DNA of 64,000 bases from Cordylochernes scorpioides (taxonomy: Eukaryota; Arthropoda; Arachnida; Pseudoscorpiones; Chernetidae): positions 137,993,120 to 138,057,119 of the forward strand of contig CP092865.1 of the NCBI GenBank assembly GCA_030710605.1, read 5' to 3'. The position numbers and the translations under genes are program-made. Positions 46,177 through 55,979 of the stretch are shown in pieces. Positions within the stretch are counted from its first letter, which is position 1; each line of letters starts with the position of its first letter. Below the pieces are notes generated by a model, which was not told the DNA's origin, searched no databases, and was given only the letters and a program-made list of their open reading frames with translations.

Positions 46177-46589
46177 ATTCCTTCTTGTCCCCTCTCAAAT
46201 AATAATAAATAATAAAGTATTTGACCGTAGCCAACACTGATTGAAAACTTCTCTCTTATTGCTTTCAAAGGAACAAAAGATCTAATTTTGATGAATGCTA
46301 TCTGTTATTGAAACTATTTCAGATGATTCTTTTCAAAATAAAATAATTTTCTACTTCCTTGATGAGGCACAATTTGGATTGTAGATTATAAACACAAGGT
46401 AATAAGACCAAATTTATTTATTTGGATTTGGTCTTATTACCTTGTATTTTCGACTTCCCTTACTTTTATTATATTTTGACTATGTCCCCCTAGGGACACT
46501 ACAACCCTTACTTGAATGATAAATTAATGGTAGGGCCTAACACCTCAGTGGTGCACCATTCCACCAGTTTCACCATTTTTGTTGTTGTT

Positions 46590-46860
46590 TCTTATCCCCT
46601 TGTGTAAAGATTACACCAATTCCATGAGTTCATGCTCCTCGAGCTATTTTATGATGAGCAGCGGCCTCTCCCAAAGGTCCTGTTTAGTACATCTAATGCA
46701 AGCCAAAATATGTTCTGGAGCTGCAGGTGCCAAGCTACATTTTGGGCAAGTGGGATAAATTTTGTTATTATTTTCCATCTTCAATGGCTTGAGATGGCTT
46801 GTTCTAAATCTTGTTAGTGTTGTTTGATGCTGTCTATTTCTGATGTTTTTCACCATTTTT
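46590..46860 (-). pseudogene. LINE ORF2 C-terminus and 3' tail
   Basis: The minus strand encodes SHLKPLKMENNNKIYPTCPK and the zinc-type CSLAPAAPEHILAC, the C-terminal end of a LINE lacking its RT, followed by GGGATAAGAAACAACAACA. A second copy is at 50760-50995 on the plus strand. Confidence 0.7.
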
Positions 46861-46869
46861 TAAATCTAC

Positions 46870-47062
46870 CCTACTATTGCATTTTTCTATTTTCCTTTTA
46901 TACCAATAATGAGCCAGGCCCCCCCATTAATTCCCAAGTAATCCCATTAAATATTATAAGTAGAAAATTTTGTCATTTTGAAAAGAATCCTATTTGTCTA
47001 AAATAGTTTCAAAGACCTATAATTGAACCCATGGCAATAACTCCCCCATCTATATACAGATA
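46870..47062. repeat. Dispersed repeat fragment near the right edge of the palindrome
   Basis: Contains AATGAGCCAGGCCC and AGTAGAAAATTTTGTCATTTTG, shared with the CTTACTGCAATG family and with 80-170 of the left arm. Confidence 0.45.
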
Positions 47063-47736
47063 CTAGCCGAATGACCCGGGCAACGCCTGGGTTTTACCAG
47101 ATTAAATGCTTTTATTCAAATACTATTTGTTACAATTATAAATTGGCGCCGTGGATGTCATTCTTGTGAAACATCCCGCTCCAAACTTTGTGTCTGAGAA
47201 GCGATATTTTTATAAAGAGATGATCTGGATTTGTGTCTTCTGCTCGAATGAATGTTTTTCTGTTAGAATTTTGTTCCTGCATACTAAAAATGAACTGGCT
47301 TCACCCGTGGTCTCTGCTTTTTTAAATTTTTCGGGATATAATTTTATATCTGATAATCAAATATGATACAGCAATATTGTCATAATCATTTTCTGACTAA
47401 AAAAAACAACTATTTTTTCCCAGAACCTGTCAATTTCAATTTTTCTTGGATAAAAATGCGACAAATATCTCTTCCATATTTTTTTCTATGTCCTGTTAAA
47501 ACACATTTTACATGTACATTAGGTCAGCTGATATTACTCGAATTTGCAAATAACTCGAAGAATATTCGGGTAGAGACCTGAAATATTCAATATAAGTTTT
47601 TCCAGATTCTACTATACATACTGCTAAAATTTCAGTCATATTAGTTACGTATTTTACATATATTACGTAAAAGCATTCCATTCACAAAAGCAAACAATGA
47701 TAATTGATGACTCTGTTACTTGTATATTTTAATAAT
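47063..47736 (+). mobile_element. RTE-type element with ACTAGCCGAATGACCCGGG head
   Basis: Starts ACTAGCCGAATGACCCGGGC, the head also seen (minus strand) in the SINE at 6451-6628. The body is AT-rich and non-coding. It ends where the next element begins. Confidence 0.55.
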
Positions 47737-48501
47737 AACTAGCGGATGTGCCCGGCTTCGCCCGGGTTTTATCCGAGTGAATGTTTGTCTAACGAACATT
47801 TGTTAAAACAATTCTCTTTAAACTTATAAAACGTACTCGGCTTCGCCCGGGGTTTTACCCGAGTAAAGGTTTGTCTAGCGAACATTTGTTAAAACAATTC
47901 TCTAAAAACTTATTAAAAAATAAAAAAGATATATTTTGATAATTTGAAACTCGTAAATTTGAATCTCTCGATAAAGTGAACATTTTTTCCCGGTCCCTGT
48001 GTGCCTTGTCATCCTGAATTTTGTCTTTCCTAATTTTCTACATTAGAAAATCATAGTTTTTCCTAGTGAACATTTTTTCCCGGTCCCTTGAGAAATACTC
48101 GATAAGTTGAATAAAATCAATATTAATTGGTTCCCTCGGTAATTGGAAGTTAAAGGAATAGTATCTTCGCCTTGGAATTGTATCATTATTCTTGTCGCAA
48201 ATAAATTGCCGTGTCATCCTGAGATAATATTACTTTTGATAAATAATATTTAAGATAACAAACTTAGTGATAAGAAAACTTGTTATCATCGTCACAATGG
48301 GGGCGCTGCTTGCGAGTTAAATCTACAAATCTGCAAATAACTCTAAGGATATTCAAGATATTCATGAAATTATTTTTCAAAAACCTTCCCGGTGATATAC
48401 CTAATAATATCCCAAAATTTCACGGCGATTGGATGTATGGTTTTTGAATCTATAGAGTACAAACAAACAGACAGACAGACATTCAATTTTATATATATAG
48501 A
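47737..48501 (+). mobile_element. RTE-type element with ACTAGCGGATGTGCCCGG head
   Basis: Head ACTAGCGGATGTGCCCGGCT, a second head-like block CTCGGCTTCGCCCGGGG at 47835, and tail ACAGACAGACATTC...TATATATATAGAT. Its 3' part matches 23740-24023. No protein is encoded. Confidence 0.7.
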
Positions 48502-48539
48502 TAATATAAATGAGTTTTAAAGATTGTAAAAAAAAAAAA

Positions 48540-48609
48540 TGCATCGGTGGAAATCGAACCCGGGCCGCCCGCATGGCAGGCTAGCATTCTACCACTGAAC
48601 CACCGATGC
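48540..48609 (-). tRNA. tRNA-Gly(GCC)-like gene, possibly a pseudogene
   Basis: The minus strand reads GCATCGGTGGTTCAGTGGTA with D-arm and A box, anticodon loop CTGCCAT (anticodon GCC), and B box GGTTCGATTTC. The acceptor stem GCATCGG/CCGATGC is perfect, but the anticodon stem has one mismatch and the 3' side of the T-stem is short by one base and mispaired. A T-run directly downstream would terminate RNA polymerase III. Sequence otherwise follows arthropod tRNA-Gly closely, so it is a recently decayed copy or a tolerated variant. Confidence 0.7.
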
Positions 48610-48985
48610 TTATAAGAAATGGCCATATTTGGGTATTTATTCCATTCACAAAAGCAAACGGTGACAGAATTATTGATTGATTGTTGATGGCTCTGATAAA
48701 TGTATATTTTAATTAAACCAGAATTTATCTTTTATCAAATTAGATAAACTTCCTACTGTCTTTACTGTGATGAAAAAAATTATATGTACATTTATATTAT
48801 GATGCATTATTAATTGCATCTGTTATGAAAATTCAAAACTATTATAGACGCGTATGATTCTTTTAAAAATTAAAAAACTTCTACTGTGATATAGATTGCG
48901 GAATAATTGCAATGACGATTAAAAAAGTATACACCGATCAAATTAATTACAAAAAGTTTCTTTTTAATATAAAATATAAAACGGC

Positions 48986-49016
48986 TAGCTTTCAAGCGTT
49001 AGCTCATCATCAGGCC
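48986..49016 (-). ncRNA. Hammerhead ribozyme motif, PLE-type, complete core
   Basis: On the minus strand: GGC, CTGATGA, T, stem GAGC, loop TAAC, stem GCTT, GAAA, GCT, A, GCC. All invariant hammerhead positions are present: CUGAUGA, GAAA, and a cleavage triplet CUA. Helix I is GGC/GCC; helix III is the self-complementary AGCT, which needs a dimer. The single unpaired U before helix II is also present in the other families here. It lies at the end of a PLE remnant followed by AT-rich DNA. Confidence 0.65.
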
Positions 49017-49339
49017 AAGTGATTTTGCAAATTACAACAGTATATATAGAGGTGTAGTAGGTGTTTTTTACATATTTACAACTGAAATTATCTCTGAGAA
49101 TTTATAGATAATATAATAAAAATCATTTACATATAACGGAAATGAAATTATTAAAAACGTTATGCCAGAAAATAATTGAGACATGATTCATTTCGAAATC
49201 ACAAATTAAAATAAAATAAAAATAAAAAGTGAAATATAGAATATAAAAGAAAACTTAGGTGAATAACGAAACATAAATGGTGAAGGTAAAGACTATGGTT
49301 TTATCTACGTGATGTGTGGTATATCGATTCTTGGGTTAA

Positions 49340-49500
49340 TGCTACTATTGTTATCCTTACTGCAATAGAAAAATTAATGGGAAGGCCTGGTACATTAGTG
49401 GTGATCCAGGCTCTCCAATTATTTTATCATTGCAGTAAGGGCTGTAGAAATAGCTTAATTTTTAAAAGAATCATGCGCGTCTATAATAGTTTTGAATTTT
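49340..49500. repeat. Palindromic CTTACTGCAATG dispersed repeat
   Basis: Inverted ends CCTTACTGCAATAG and CATTGCAGTAAGG enclose AGGCCTGG..CCAGGCTC. Family members occur at 9530, 10460, 38590, 39515, 54275 and 59950. Confidence 0.7.
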
Positions 49501-49510
49501 CATATATATA

Positions 49511-49750
49511 TATTAAAAATAAAGAAGGCATATCCTGACCACGAGCACATGTGCTTTTTAGATGGCAGATAGCCATCTAGTGGAGCAAAAATAAACTAAA
49601 CGTTTATTTAATTTGCTCCGTGATATTTGGCTAACCCAATTTCTTGATAAATCAAGAAAAGCCATACACGAACGCGTTTCGCGCTGTTGGCGCTCGTGAG
49701 TAAAAAGCACATGTGCTCGTGGTCAGGATATGCCTTCTTTATTTTTAATA
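49511..49750. mobile_element. MITE with perfect 50-bp terminal inverted repeats
   Basis: Left end 49511-49560 and right end 49701-49750 are exact reverse complements (AAAGAAGGCATATCCTGACC, ACGAGCACATGTGCTTTTT). Total 240 bp with an internal hairpin AGATGGC/GCCATCT. The target duplication is not separable from the AT-rich ends. Confidence 0.9.
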
Positions 49751-50005
49751 TCAACACCTGACTCACTTATCTTTTATTTTTTTCTATTGTTTTTTCATAT
49801 ATATATGTACATTGTGTAAAAATGTGGAGCCGACATCGTTGCAGTGGGCTCCTCATCCAATATGCAGTCATGGGCCAAGGTGGGGGTGCACTAGCGTGGA
49901 GATAAAAGGAATCCACAGACATAGGAACATGGTTACCTCTGTTTAGAGGGCAGCACCCAGGAAGGTGAGATGAACTAAGAGGGAGACCTGGGATTACTAG
50001 TCAAT

Positions 50006-50291
50006 CTTTTTTTTTGCTTATCCCTAGTACACGTGGTACAGGCCATGATAATCATGGTGGATAGTAGAAGCTCCTGCTTTTACTGTAAGTGCACCACATG
50101 TCTACACACGTGAAAAGCAGTTCGACTTTGCACTTACAAATGTGCTAGAGCCCCGTTTGGTTAATTGCACTCTCTGGTGGGGTTAGGTTTTTGCAAGAAT
50201 CGGGGGTCATTGGAGCATTTTTTTTTTTTAATCAGAAAAAAATTGCCCAATACGAAATCGAGCGGTCGAAAACCAACTTCCACTGACCCCC
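50006..50291 (-). repeat. tRNA-derived SINE copy
   Basis: Minus-strand copy of the GGGATAAGC-tailed family. The tRNA-like head is damaged (deletion through the B box near 50255-50265). Confidence 0.75.
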
Positions 50292-50633
50292 TTATTTTTT
50301 CTTGCCAACAATAAATAGTACTTGTTTAAATAAAAACTTTATGTGAGTACTATTTATTGTTACCCGAGTACTACATTTGTTGGGGAGTACTACACACAGC
50401 TCCACATCCAAAGAACCACATATAGCTTGAGAGCTACAGGTTGCCGACCGACCACAGGTTTGTAACCCTCCTTCACCTTCAATAACAAATCTTGCGGGAT
50501 ATAGCGCTTTGGAAATAAAATTATTGGAAACAGAAATAATGTAATATATTTTTCTCTCAATATATAATAAGTATTTAAAATATGTATATAACAATGTGTA
50601 TATAAAAATTGTATTTATTATTAAGTTGTTAAC

Positions 50634-50720
50634 GTGATACTCCTGTTGAAGGACTGACAAGTCCGAAAGCTTGAAAATAAAAAGTTGCACAAGAAACTTA
50701 ACCCTGGAAGCTTTATTTAT
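50634..50720 (+). repeat. PLE terminal fragment with hammerhead-like motif
   Basis: CTGTTGA, A, GGAC, TGACAA, GTCC, GAAAGCTTG, then AAGAAACTTAACCCTGGAAGC, the same family as 6040-6125. Confidence 0.5.
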
Positions 50721-50759
50721 TTTATAATAAATAAAAATAAAGAGCATTCCAAGAATTTA

Positions 50760-50995
50760 GGAATAATCAAAAACTAATTAATAATCAGGTAACTCTTGTT
50801 AGTGTCCATCAAATTGATTTTAAGTTACTATATGGACAAATTAATAAAATCTACCCCACTTGCCCAAAATGTAGCTTGGCACCTGCAGCTCCAGAACACA
50901 TTTTGGCTTGCATTAGATGTACTAAACAGGGAAGAGGCTGCTGCTTATCATAAAACAGATAGAGGAGCATGAACTCATGGAATTCATGTAATATT
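50760..50995 (+). pseudogene. LINE ORF2 C-terminal fragment
   Basis: Encodes NKIYPTCPKCSLAPAAPEHI and then diverges, followed by the 3' end near ACACAAACAACAAC. Second copy of the family at 46590-46860. Confidence 0.7.
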
Positions 50996-51060
50996 TACAC
51001 AAACAACAACATATGGACAAATATTTCTCTAATTTGATATTTTGGTAATCATTATATGTA

Positions 51061-51237
51061 CAGTTAAACCTGTCTATAGCTCCCTCTCTTGGGACTCACC
51101 AAAATAGGGTGCTATAGAGAGGGGGTGCTATAGACAGGTCACTTTTAATGTAAATCGCATCAAACTATGTATTTAAAATCGGGTGCTATAGAGAGGGAGG
51201 CGCTATTTAGAGATGGCTCTATAGACAGGTTTAACTG
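51061..51237. mobile_element. MITE, family CAGTTAAACCTGTCTATAGC, copy 1
   Basis: Inverted ends CAGTTAAACCTGTCTATAG, TA duplications at 51059-51060 and 51238-51239, about 177 bp, interior built from GCTATAGAGAGGG variants. Ends are pogo/Tc1-like. Confidence 0.9.
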
Positions 51238-51496
51238 TATTTATATATATAATACCCGCAGCTTATCTAGTAAACTTACAATAGATTCCTTGACTCCTTA
51301 TAGATAGCTCTTTGCAAGTCTTCCTCTCTTCCTTCAATTTTTCCCAACATCAATGTCTTTTATAAAACCATTTGTTCTCATTATATGTACAAAGTAGGTT
51401 AGTTTTTGTTTACTTATTTGAGATTCTAGGGATCTTACAGGATAAATTTCTATACCAAATGCTTTTTCCCCATTTTACACACAGTTAAACCTCATG

Positions 51497-51808
51497 GGGG
51501 GTCAGTGGAAGGATGGTCAAAACCGTTGGTTTTTGACTGGTGTGACCCAGGTTTGATTCCCGTATTGGGCACCTTTTTCTGATTAAAAAAAAAAAAAATG
51601 CTCTAATGGCCCCCGATTCTTGCAAAAGTCCAACCCCACCAGCGAGTGCAAGTAACCAACGGGGCTCTGGCACATTTGTAAGTGCAAAGTCGAACTGCTT
51701 TTCACATGTGTAGACATGTGGTGCGCTTACAGTAAAAGCAGTCGCTAACAACCCACCATGATTATCATGGCCTGTGTCACGTGTACTAGGGATAAGCAAA
51801 AAAAAAAC
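51497..51808 (+). repeat. tRNA-derived SINE copy
   Basis: Full-length: head GGGGGGTCAGTGGAAGGATGG, B box GGTTTGATTCCC, tail ACTAGGGATAAGC plus A-run. Confidence 0.8.
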
Positions 51809-51912
51809 CTCATTATAAAACTTGTTATAAACACAGTTAAAACAGATGAAACTTTAAACTTGGGACTTTCTGATGTTATAACACCAAGTTTCTGTAATGA
51901 AGGAAGCTTTTA

Positions 51913-53199
51913 TTGGGAGTACAAATAAGTTTTGAGGGATTTGCAAAAGAAGCCACAACAAATATTATATAAATAGCATCAGACCTTGTAAGGTTTCATG
52001 TTAAGGCTTCATCATTTCCCCAAAAAAAATCAGAAGAAGTCTTTTCACTCAAGTGTAAGGAACTTTTTTTTTTGGTGCTCTAACCATGTCAACCTTTTTG
52101 CCAACAAAACACAATTTGCGGGAAGCGCTGCTTTTTTGTTTTAATTTGAAGAAAAGTGCAACTGATGGACATCGATTGCTGTGTGAGGCATATGGTAAAC
52201 ATGCTCTATCAATAAAATCATGTGAGTACTGGTTTCGGCGTTTCAAAAGTGGCGATTTTGACACCAGAGACAAAGAACGCGGAGGGAGGCCAATAAAGTT
52301 CGAAGACGCTGAGTTGGAGGCTTTATTGGACAAAGATTCAAGCCAAACTCAAGAGGAGCTCGCTGAAACCTTGGGAGTGACTCAACAAGTGATTTCGAAC
52401 CATCTCAAGGTCATGGGTATGGTGCAAAAACAAGGAAATTGAGTTCCATATGAACTCAAGCCAGGAAACATCGAGCGCCATATTTGCACGTGCGAACTAC
52501 TGCTCAAAAGACAAAACCGGAAGGGTTTTTTGCATCGAATCGTGACGGGGGACGAAAAGTGGATTCACTACGACAACTCAAAGCGCAGAAAATCGTGGGT
52601 TAAGCCCGGTCATGCATCAACTTCAACGGCCAAACCTAATATTCATGGCAAGAAGCTAATGCTGTGCATCTGGTGGGATCAGCTCGGAGTGATCTACTAT
52701 GAGCTACTTCAGCCTAACGAAACCATCACTGGAGAAGGTTACCAACAACAATGGATGCGATTAAGCCGAGCATTGAAGATTAAACGCCCACTATATGCCA
52801 AAAGACATGACAAGGTGATCTATCATCACGACAACGCTCGGCCACATGTTGCAAAAGTTGTCAAGGAGACTTTGGAGACGCTTCAATGGGATGTCCTACC
52901 CCACCCGCTGTATTCACCAGACATTGCTCCTTCAGACTACCACATGTTCCGTTCGATGACACATGGCCTGGCCGAGCAGCACTTCACTTCTTACGAAGAG
53001 GCAAAAAATTGGGTCAATGTTTGGATCGCCTCAAAAGACGTGGAATTTTTTCAACACGGAATCCGTATGCTGCCAGAAAGATGGGAAAAAGTCGTAGCTA
53101 AAGATGGACAATACTTTGAATGAAATATATTGTACTGATTTCTCTGAATAAAGCTTCGAATTTATAAAAAAATCCCTCAAAACTTATTTGTACTCCTAA
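51913..53199 (+). mobile_element. Mariner (DD34D) transposon, near-complete
   Basis: 1287 bp with inverted repeats of about 30 bp (TTGGGAGTACAAATAAGTTT at the left, the reverse complement of TTAGGAGTACAAATAAGTTT at the right) and TA duplications at 51911-51912 and 53200-53201. Confidence 0.93.
52086..53123 (+). pseudogene. Mariner transposase with a single nonsense codon
   Basis: 345 codons plus stop. The only break is TGA at 52440-52442 where the conserved W of the (W)VPYEL motif is expected, so TGG changed to TGA. Before it: paired-type HTH region (NLREALLFCFNLKKSATDGH, RGGRPIKFED). After it: catalytic aspartates in VTGDEKWIHYDN, HHDNARPH and the SPDIAPSDYHMF motif; the second and third aspartates are 34 residues apart (DD34D). 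Otherwise undamaged and of normal length. Readthrough is conceivable but inactivation is simpler. Confidence 0.93.
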
Positions 53200-53253
53200 T
53201 ATAACAAGATTCCACTGTCTCATGGGAGATTAATGTACTTGTAATCTAATGAC

Positions 53254-53590
53254 ACAAGGTCTTCTTCTTCTTCTTTCTTATCTCCACACTAGGTGAAGTA
53301 GAATGCGTCTGCCTTTGTCATTAAGACTGGGAGCACTACTCAGTGGCAGGCCGACTTAGCTCCAAAATAAATGGCCGCCTCTGACATGAGGAACAGACAC
53401 CATGTGTAGCCGCTCCTAACATGGAGTACAAACGCTGCTCATCCTGTATCCCTGGATTAGGAGCCCTAACAGGGGTACTATCAGCCGGGCCAGCTGAGCC
53501 TAGGTTTTTTAGTGAGCTTGTTACTGCTCCCCCTCCTCCTTTTTCATCCGGGCTTGGGACCGGCAAGGGCGGAGTTATGACACAAGGTAA
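53254..53590 (-). repeat. LINE 3'-region repeat with (AAG)n tail, copy 2
   Basis: Read on the minus strand: CCCGGATGAAAAAGGAGGAG, GGCTCCTAATCCAGGGATAC, CATGTCAGAGGCGGCCAT, then GATAAGAAAG(AAG)n. Related copies are at 525-899 (and mirror 45543-45915), 53800-54120 and 58775-59095. Confidence 0.75.
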
Positions 53591-53617
53591 TAAGACCAAA
53601 TACATATTGCCACGTGG

Positions 53618-53740
53618 AAAATTAGGAAAGACAAACTTCAGGATGACACAGCAATTTATTTAAGGCAAGAACAAACTATGAATGATAAACAAAATATAAG
53701 CAATGAGGGAAGTGTACAGAGTAGCAAAATATAAAAAATA
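53618..53740 (+). repeat. Dispersed repeat AAAATTAGGAAAGACAAAC
   Basis: AGGAAAGACAAACTTCAGGA followed by ACAGCAATTTATTTAAGGCA, shared with 61435-61560 (plus) and with minus-strand pieces at 47995-48050 and 48190-48225. It looks like the end of an LTR or LINE family; type unresolved. Confidence 0.5.
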
Positions 53741-53814
53741 ATACTCTGCTAATAAAATGATAAATACTTTGATACAATATCTTATTACTCAGAAAATTTC
53801 TAGTACCCTGTATC

Positions 53815-54117
53815 CAGGTCTTCTGATCCAGGGATACAGGATGAGCAGCGTTTGTACTCCAAGTTAGGAGCGGCTGCACATGGCGTCTGTTCTTCATGTC
53901 AGAGGCGGCCTCCAATGGTCACCTCTGACATGAGGAACAGACGCCATGTGCAGCCACTCCTAACATGGAGTACAGACATCCTGTATCTATGGATCAGGAG
54001 CCTTTACAGGGTACTATCAGCCGGGCCAGCTGAGCCCAGGTTTTTTAGCAAGCTTGTTACTGCTCCCCCTTCTCCTTTTTCATCTGCACTTGGGACCAAC
54101 AAAGGCGGAATTACCAG
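53815..54117. repeat. Snap-back pair of the LINE 3'-region repeat
   Basis: A plus-oriented piece (53818-53912, AGGGATACAGGATGAGCAGC) is followed at once by a minus-oriented longer piece (53920-54117, GAACAGACGCCATGTGCAGC). Together they form a hairpin, the pattern expected from twin priming. Confidence 0.75.
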
Positions 54118-54215
54118 AGAGCAGCTGGATTGTAAAAATGGATTTTTTTTTTTGCAAAGAAAACTGTCCTTTGTAGAGAGGAGTTTTTTCATGGTGGTTC
54201 TACTGTACCAGAGTT
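54118..54215. mobile_element. Pogo-like MITE (AGTAGAACC family), partial
   Basis: Retains AAAACTGTCCTTTGTAGAGA and the GGTGGTTCTACTGTA terminus at about 54208; the other end is missing. Confidence 0.6.
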
Positions 54216-54269
54216 GTCCTTCATGAGGTGGAAACAAACAGATTTATTAAATTAAATTTTATTGCCATC

Positions 54270-54535
54270 TATCGTTAAAGTTTTACACAAATAAATTTAC
54301 TGGCAATGCGTTTCTTTTAAATATCATCAAATATTATCTCTACAGACCTTACTGCAATGATATGATTTATTGAATGAGAGGGCTTGGCTCATCAGTAGTG
54401 AACCCTCTCAGCGGTTTCGCCAAGCCCTCTCATTCAATAAATCATACCATTGCAGTAAGGTCTGTAGAGATAATATTTGATGATATTTAAAAGAAACGCA
54501 TTGCCAGTAAATTTATTTGTGTAAAACAGATTTAT
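54270..54535. repeat. Near-perfect hairpin of CTTACTGCAATG repeat
   Basis: Arms of about 120 bp (GCAATGCGTTTCTTTTAAAT ... AGAGGGCTTGGC and its reverse complement) around GAACCCTCTCAGCGGTTTC. This is the longest example of this palindromic family. Confidence 0.9.
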
Positions 54536-54596
54536 TGTTGGGAAGATTTTCCACGGAGGATGGGTGATATATCTAAGAGAGTCTTCTTCTTCTTCT

Positions 54597-54850
54597 TTCT
54601 TATCTCCACTCAATCACACTAAGGTATCAAAGTTGTAAAGCTTGAGATTTTTGATGGTGTCTGCCGGGGAAGAGTAGAGCTCATCAATGGGGATGAGTCA
54701 ATACAGTCAATAATGAGTTTTGGGGTTGCAGGCTGAGAATTGCACTTAATACATATTGGGAAAACCTTGCAATCATTCTGGAAAGTCATTGTCCGTAGAT
54801 GGCCTAAGAGAGTAATCTTCTGAAATCTTTGTATTGGAGAATGCAATGTT
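54597..54850 (-). pseudogene. LINE ORF2 C-terminus with (AAG)n tail
   Basis: The minus strand encodes LLGHLRTMTFQNDCKVFPIC and the CIKCNSQPATPKLIIDC zinc-type motif, then AAGCTTTACAACTTTG and GATAAGAAAG(AAG)n. This links the (AAG)n tail family to a LINE. Confidence 0.65.
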
Positions 54851-54897
54851 GCAGATAATGGCTACTACAAGAGATAAGAAAGAAGAAAAGATCAATA

Positions 54898-55076
54898 CAG
54901 TTAAACCTGTCTATAGCACCCCTTCTAAATATCGCCTTCCTCTCTATAGCACCCGATTTTGAATACGTAGTACGATGCGATTTACATCAAAAGTGACCTG
55001 TCTATAGCACCCCTTCTCTATAGCACCCTATTTTGGTGAGTCCCAAGAGGGGGGGTGCTATAGACAGGTTTAACTG
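54898..55076. mobile_element. MITE, family CAGTTAAACCTGTCTATAGC, copy 2
   Basis: TA duplications at 54896-54897 and 55077-55078; interior GCACCCTATTTTGGTGAGTC. Confidence 0.9.
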
Positions 55077-55210
55077 TACTACAATTAAAAAACTTCCCCA
55101 GCGACCATTTTTGTAAAGTCAAAAAAGACTGGACTACTCCAATCTCTGATGAGCTGGTCTCTATCTGATTGGATATCAACATTCATTTATGATTATAATT
55201 GATAACCATG

Positions 55211-55515
55211 GGGTCGGTGGAAGGATAGTCTAAACCTTTGGTTTTCAACCGCTATGACCCGGGTTTGATTCCCGCATTGGGTACTTTTTTCTGATTAAAA
55301 AAAAAAAAATGTTCCAATGGCCCCCGATTCTTTCAAAAGTCCAACCCCACCAGCGAGTGCAAATAACCAAACGGAGTTCTGGCACATATGTAAGTGCAAA
55401 GTCGAACTGATTTTTACATGTGTAGACATGTGGTACACTTAGTAAAAGCATTCGTTAACTACCCACCATGATTATCATGGCTTGTACCACGTGTACTAGG
55501 GATAAGCAAAAAAAA
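55211..55515 (+). repeat. tRNA-derived SINE copy
   Basis: Head GGGGTCGGTGGAAGGATAGT, B box GGGTTTGATTCCC, tail ACTAGGGATAAGC. Confidence 0.8.
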
Positions 55516-55773
55516 GTTAATAACCACAAAACCTTTCTGATTAGTCAAGAAAATCCAACCTTGTTCTCTGGTTTCTTGATGTTGACCTTCGTCATCTTGG
55601 TGCTAGGAGTATCTTAATGAACCTCAAGGTGGTCAAAAAGTTTTAAAATAAATCAATGAAAGGTGTGCTTTTGGCCAATGTCTGTAAATAGATGTCATCA
55701 TCATATGCTGTCTTTATCCTGATGGTTCGTCATTCATGGAGATTGAGCTTTTAAGCTCCTTTATCAATATATA

Positions 55774-55979
55774 CACTCATGGACAAAACTTAAGGAAGTG
55801 GAAAGTCTTTGATGTCAGTAGTTATGAATTTTCTTTAAGGAGAGAAAAAGGCAAATTTGTTTATACTTGGTTATCTCGTGTGTCTTCATAAAGGTCACTG
55901 TAATATCTTTCAGAGCTATTGTCTGAATCCTGATATATATGCTGAAAAGTACAACTTCCTTAAGTTTTGTCCATGAGTG
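55774..55979. mobile_element. Tc1-like MITE (CACTCATGGACAAAACTTAA ends)
   Basis: Inverted ends CACTCATGGACAAAACTTAA / TTAAGTTTTGTCCATGAGTG with TA at both sides (55772-55773, 55980-55981). 206 bp, no coding capacity. Confidence 0.85.

Larger units (their letters stand above)
36047..46448. repeat. Right arm of giant inverted duplication (palindrome)
   Basis: Reverse complement of 1-14121. The outer end is sharp: the sequence matches the window start through ATTACCTTGTAT and then diverges at 46449. This arm keeps the unoccupied target sites for the LINE, SINE, hAT MITE and R1-type LINE present in the left arm, so it better represents the ancestral arm. Its own changes are a 69-bp LINE-tail insertion at 40344-40412, a tandem duplication of about 184 bp at 36780-37145, an extra 88-bp minisatellite unit near 37420-37640, and a second copy of the innermost 230 bp at 35753-35983. 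Confidence 0.95.

Noticed and set aside
1..46448. Palindrome as a single giant transposon with long terminal inverted repeats (Maverick or Teratorn type)
   Set aside because: The spacer has no polymerase, packaging or capsid genes and no single transposase linked to the arm ends. The contents are independently inserted common elements, and no target duplication can be tested because the left end is at the window edge.
1..46448. Palindrome as a haplotype-collapse assembly artefact
   Set aside because: Kept as a caveat, not the main reading: the arms differ by four precise insertions, separate stops in the transposase and different tandem duplications, and are joined by unique spacer sequence. 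The 100-N gap in the spacer does leave some doubt about linkage.
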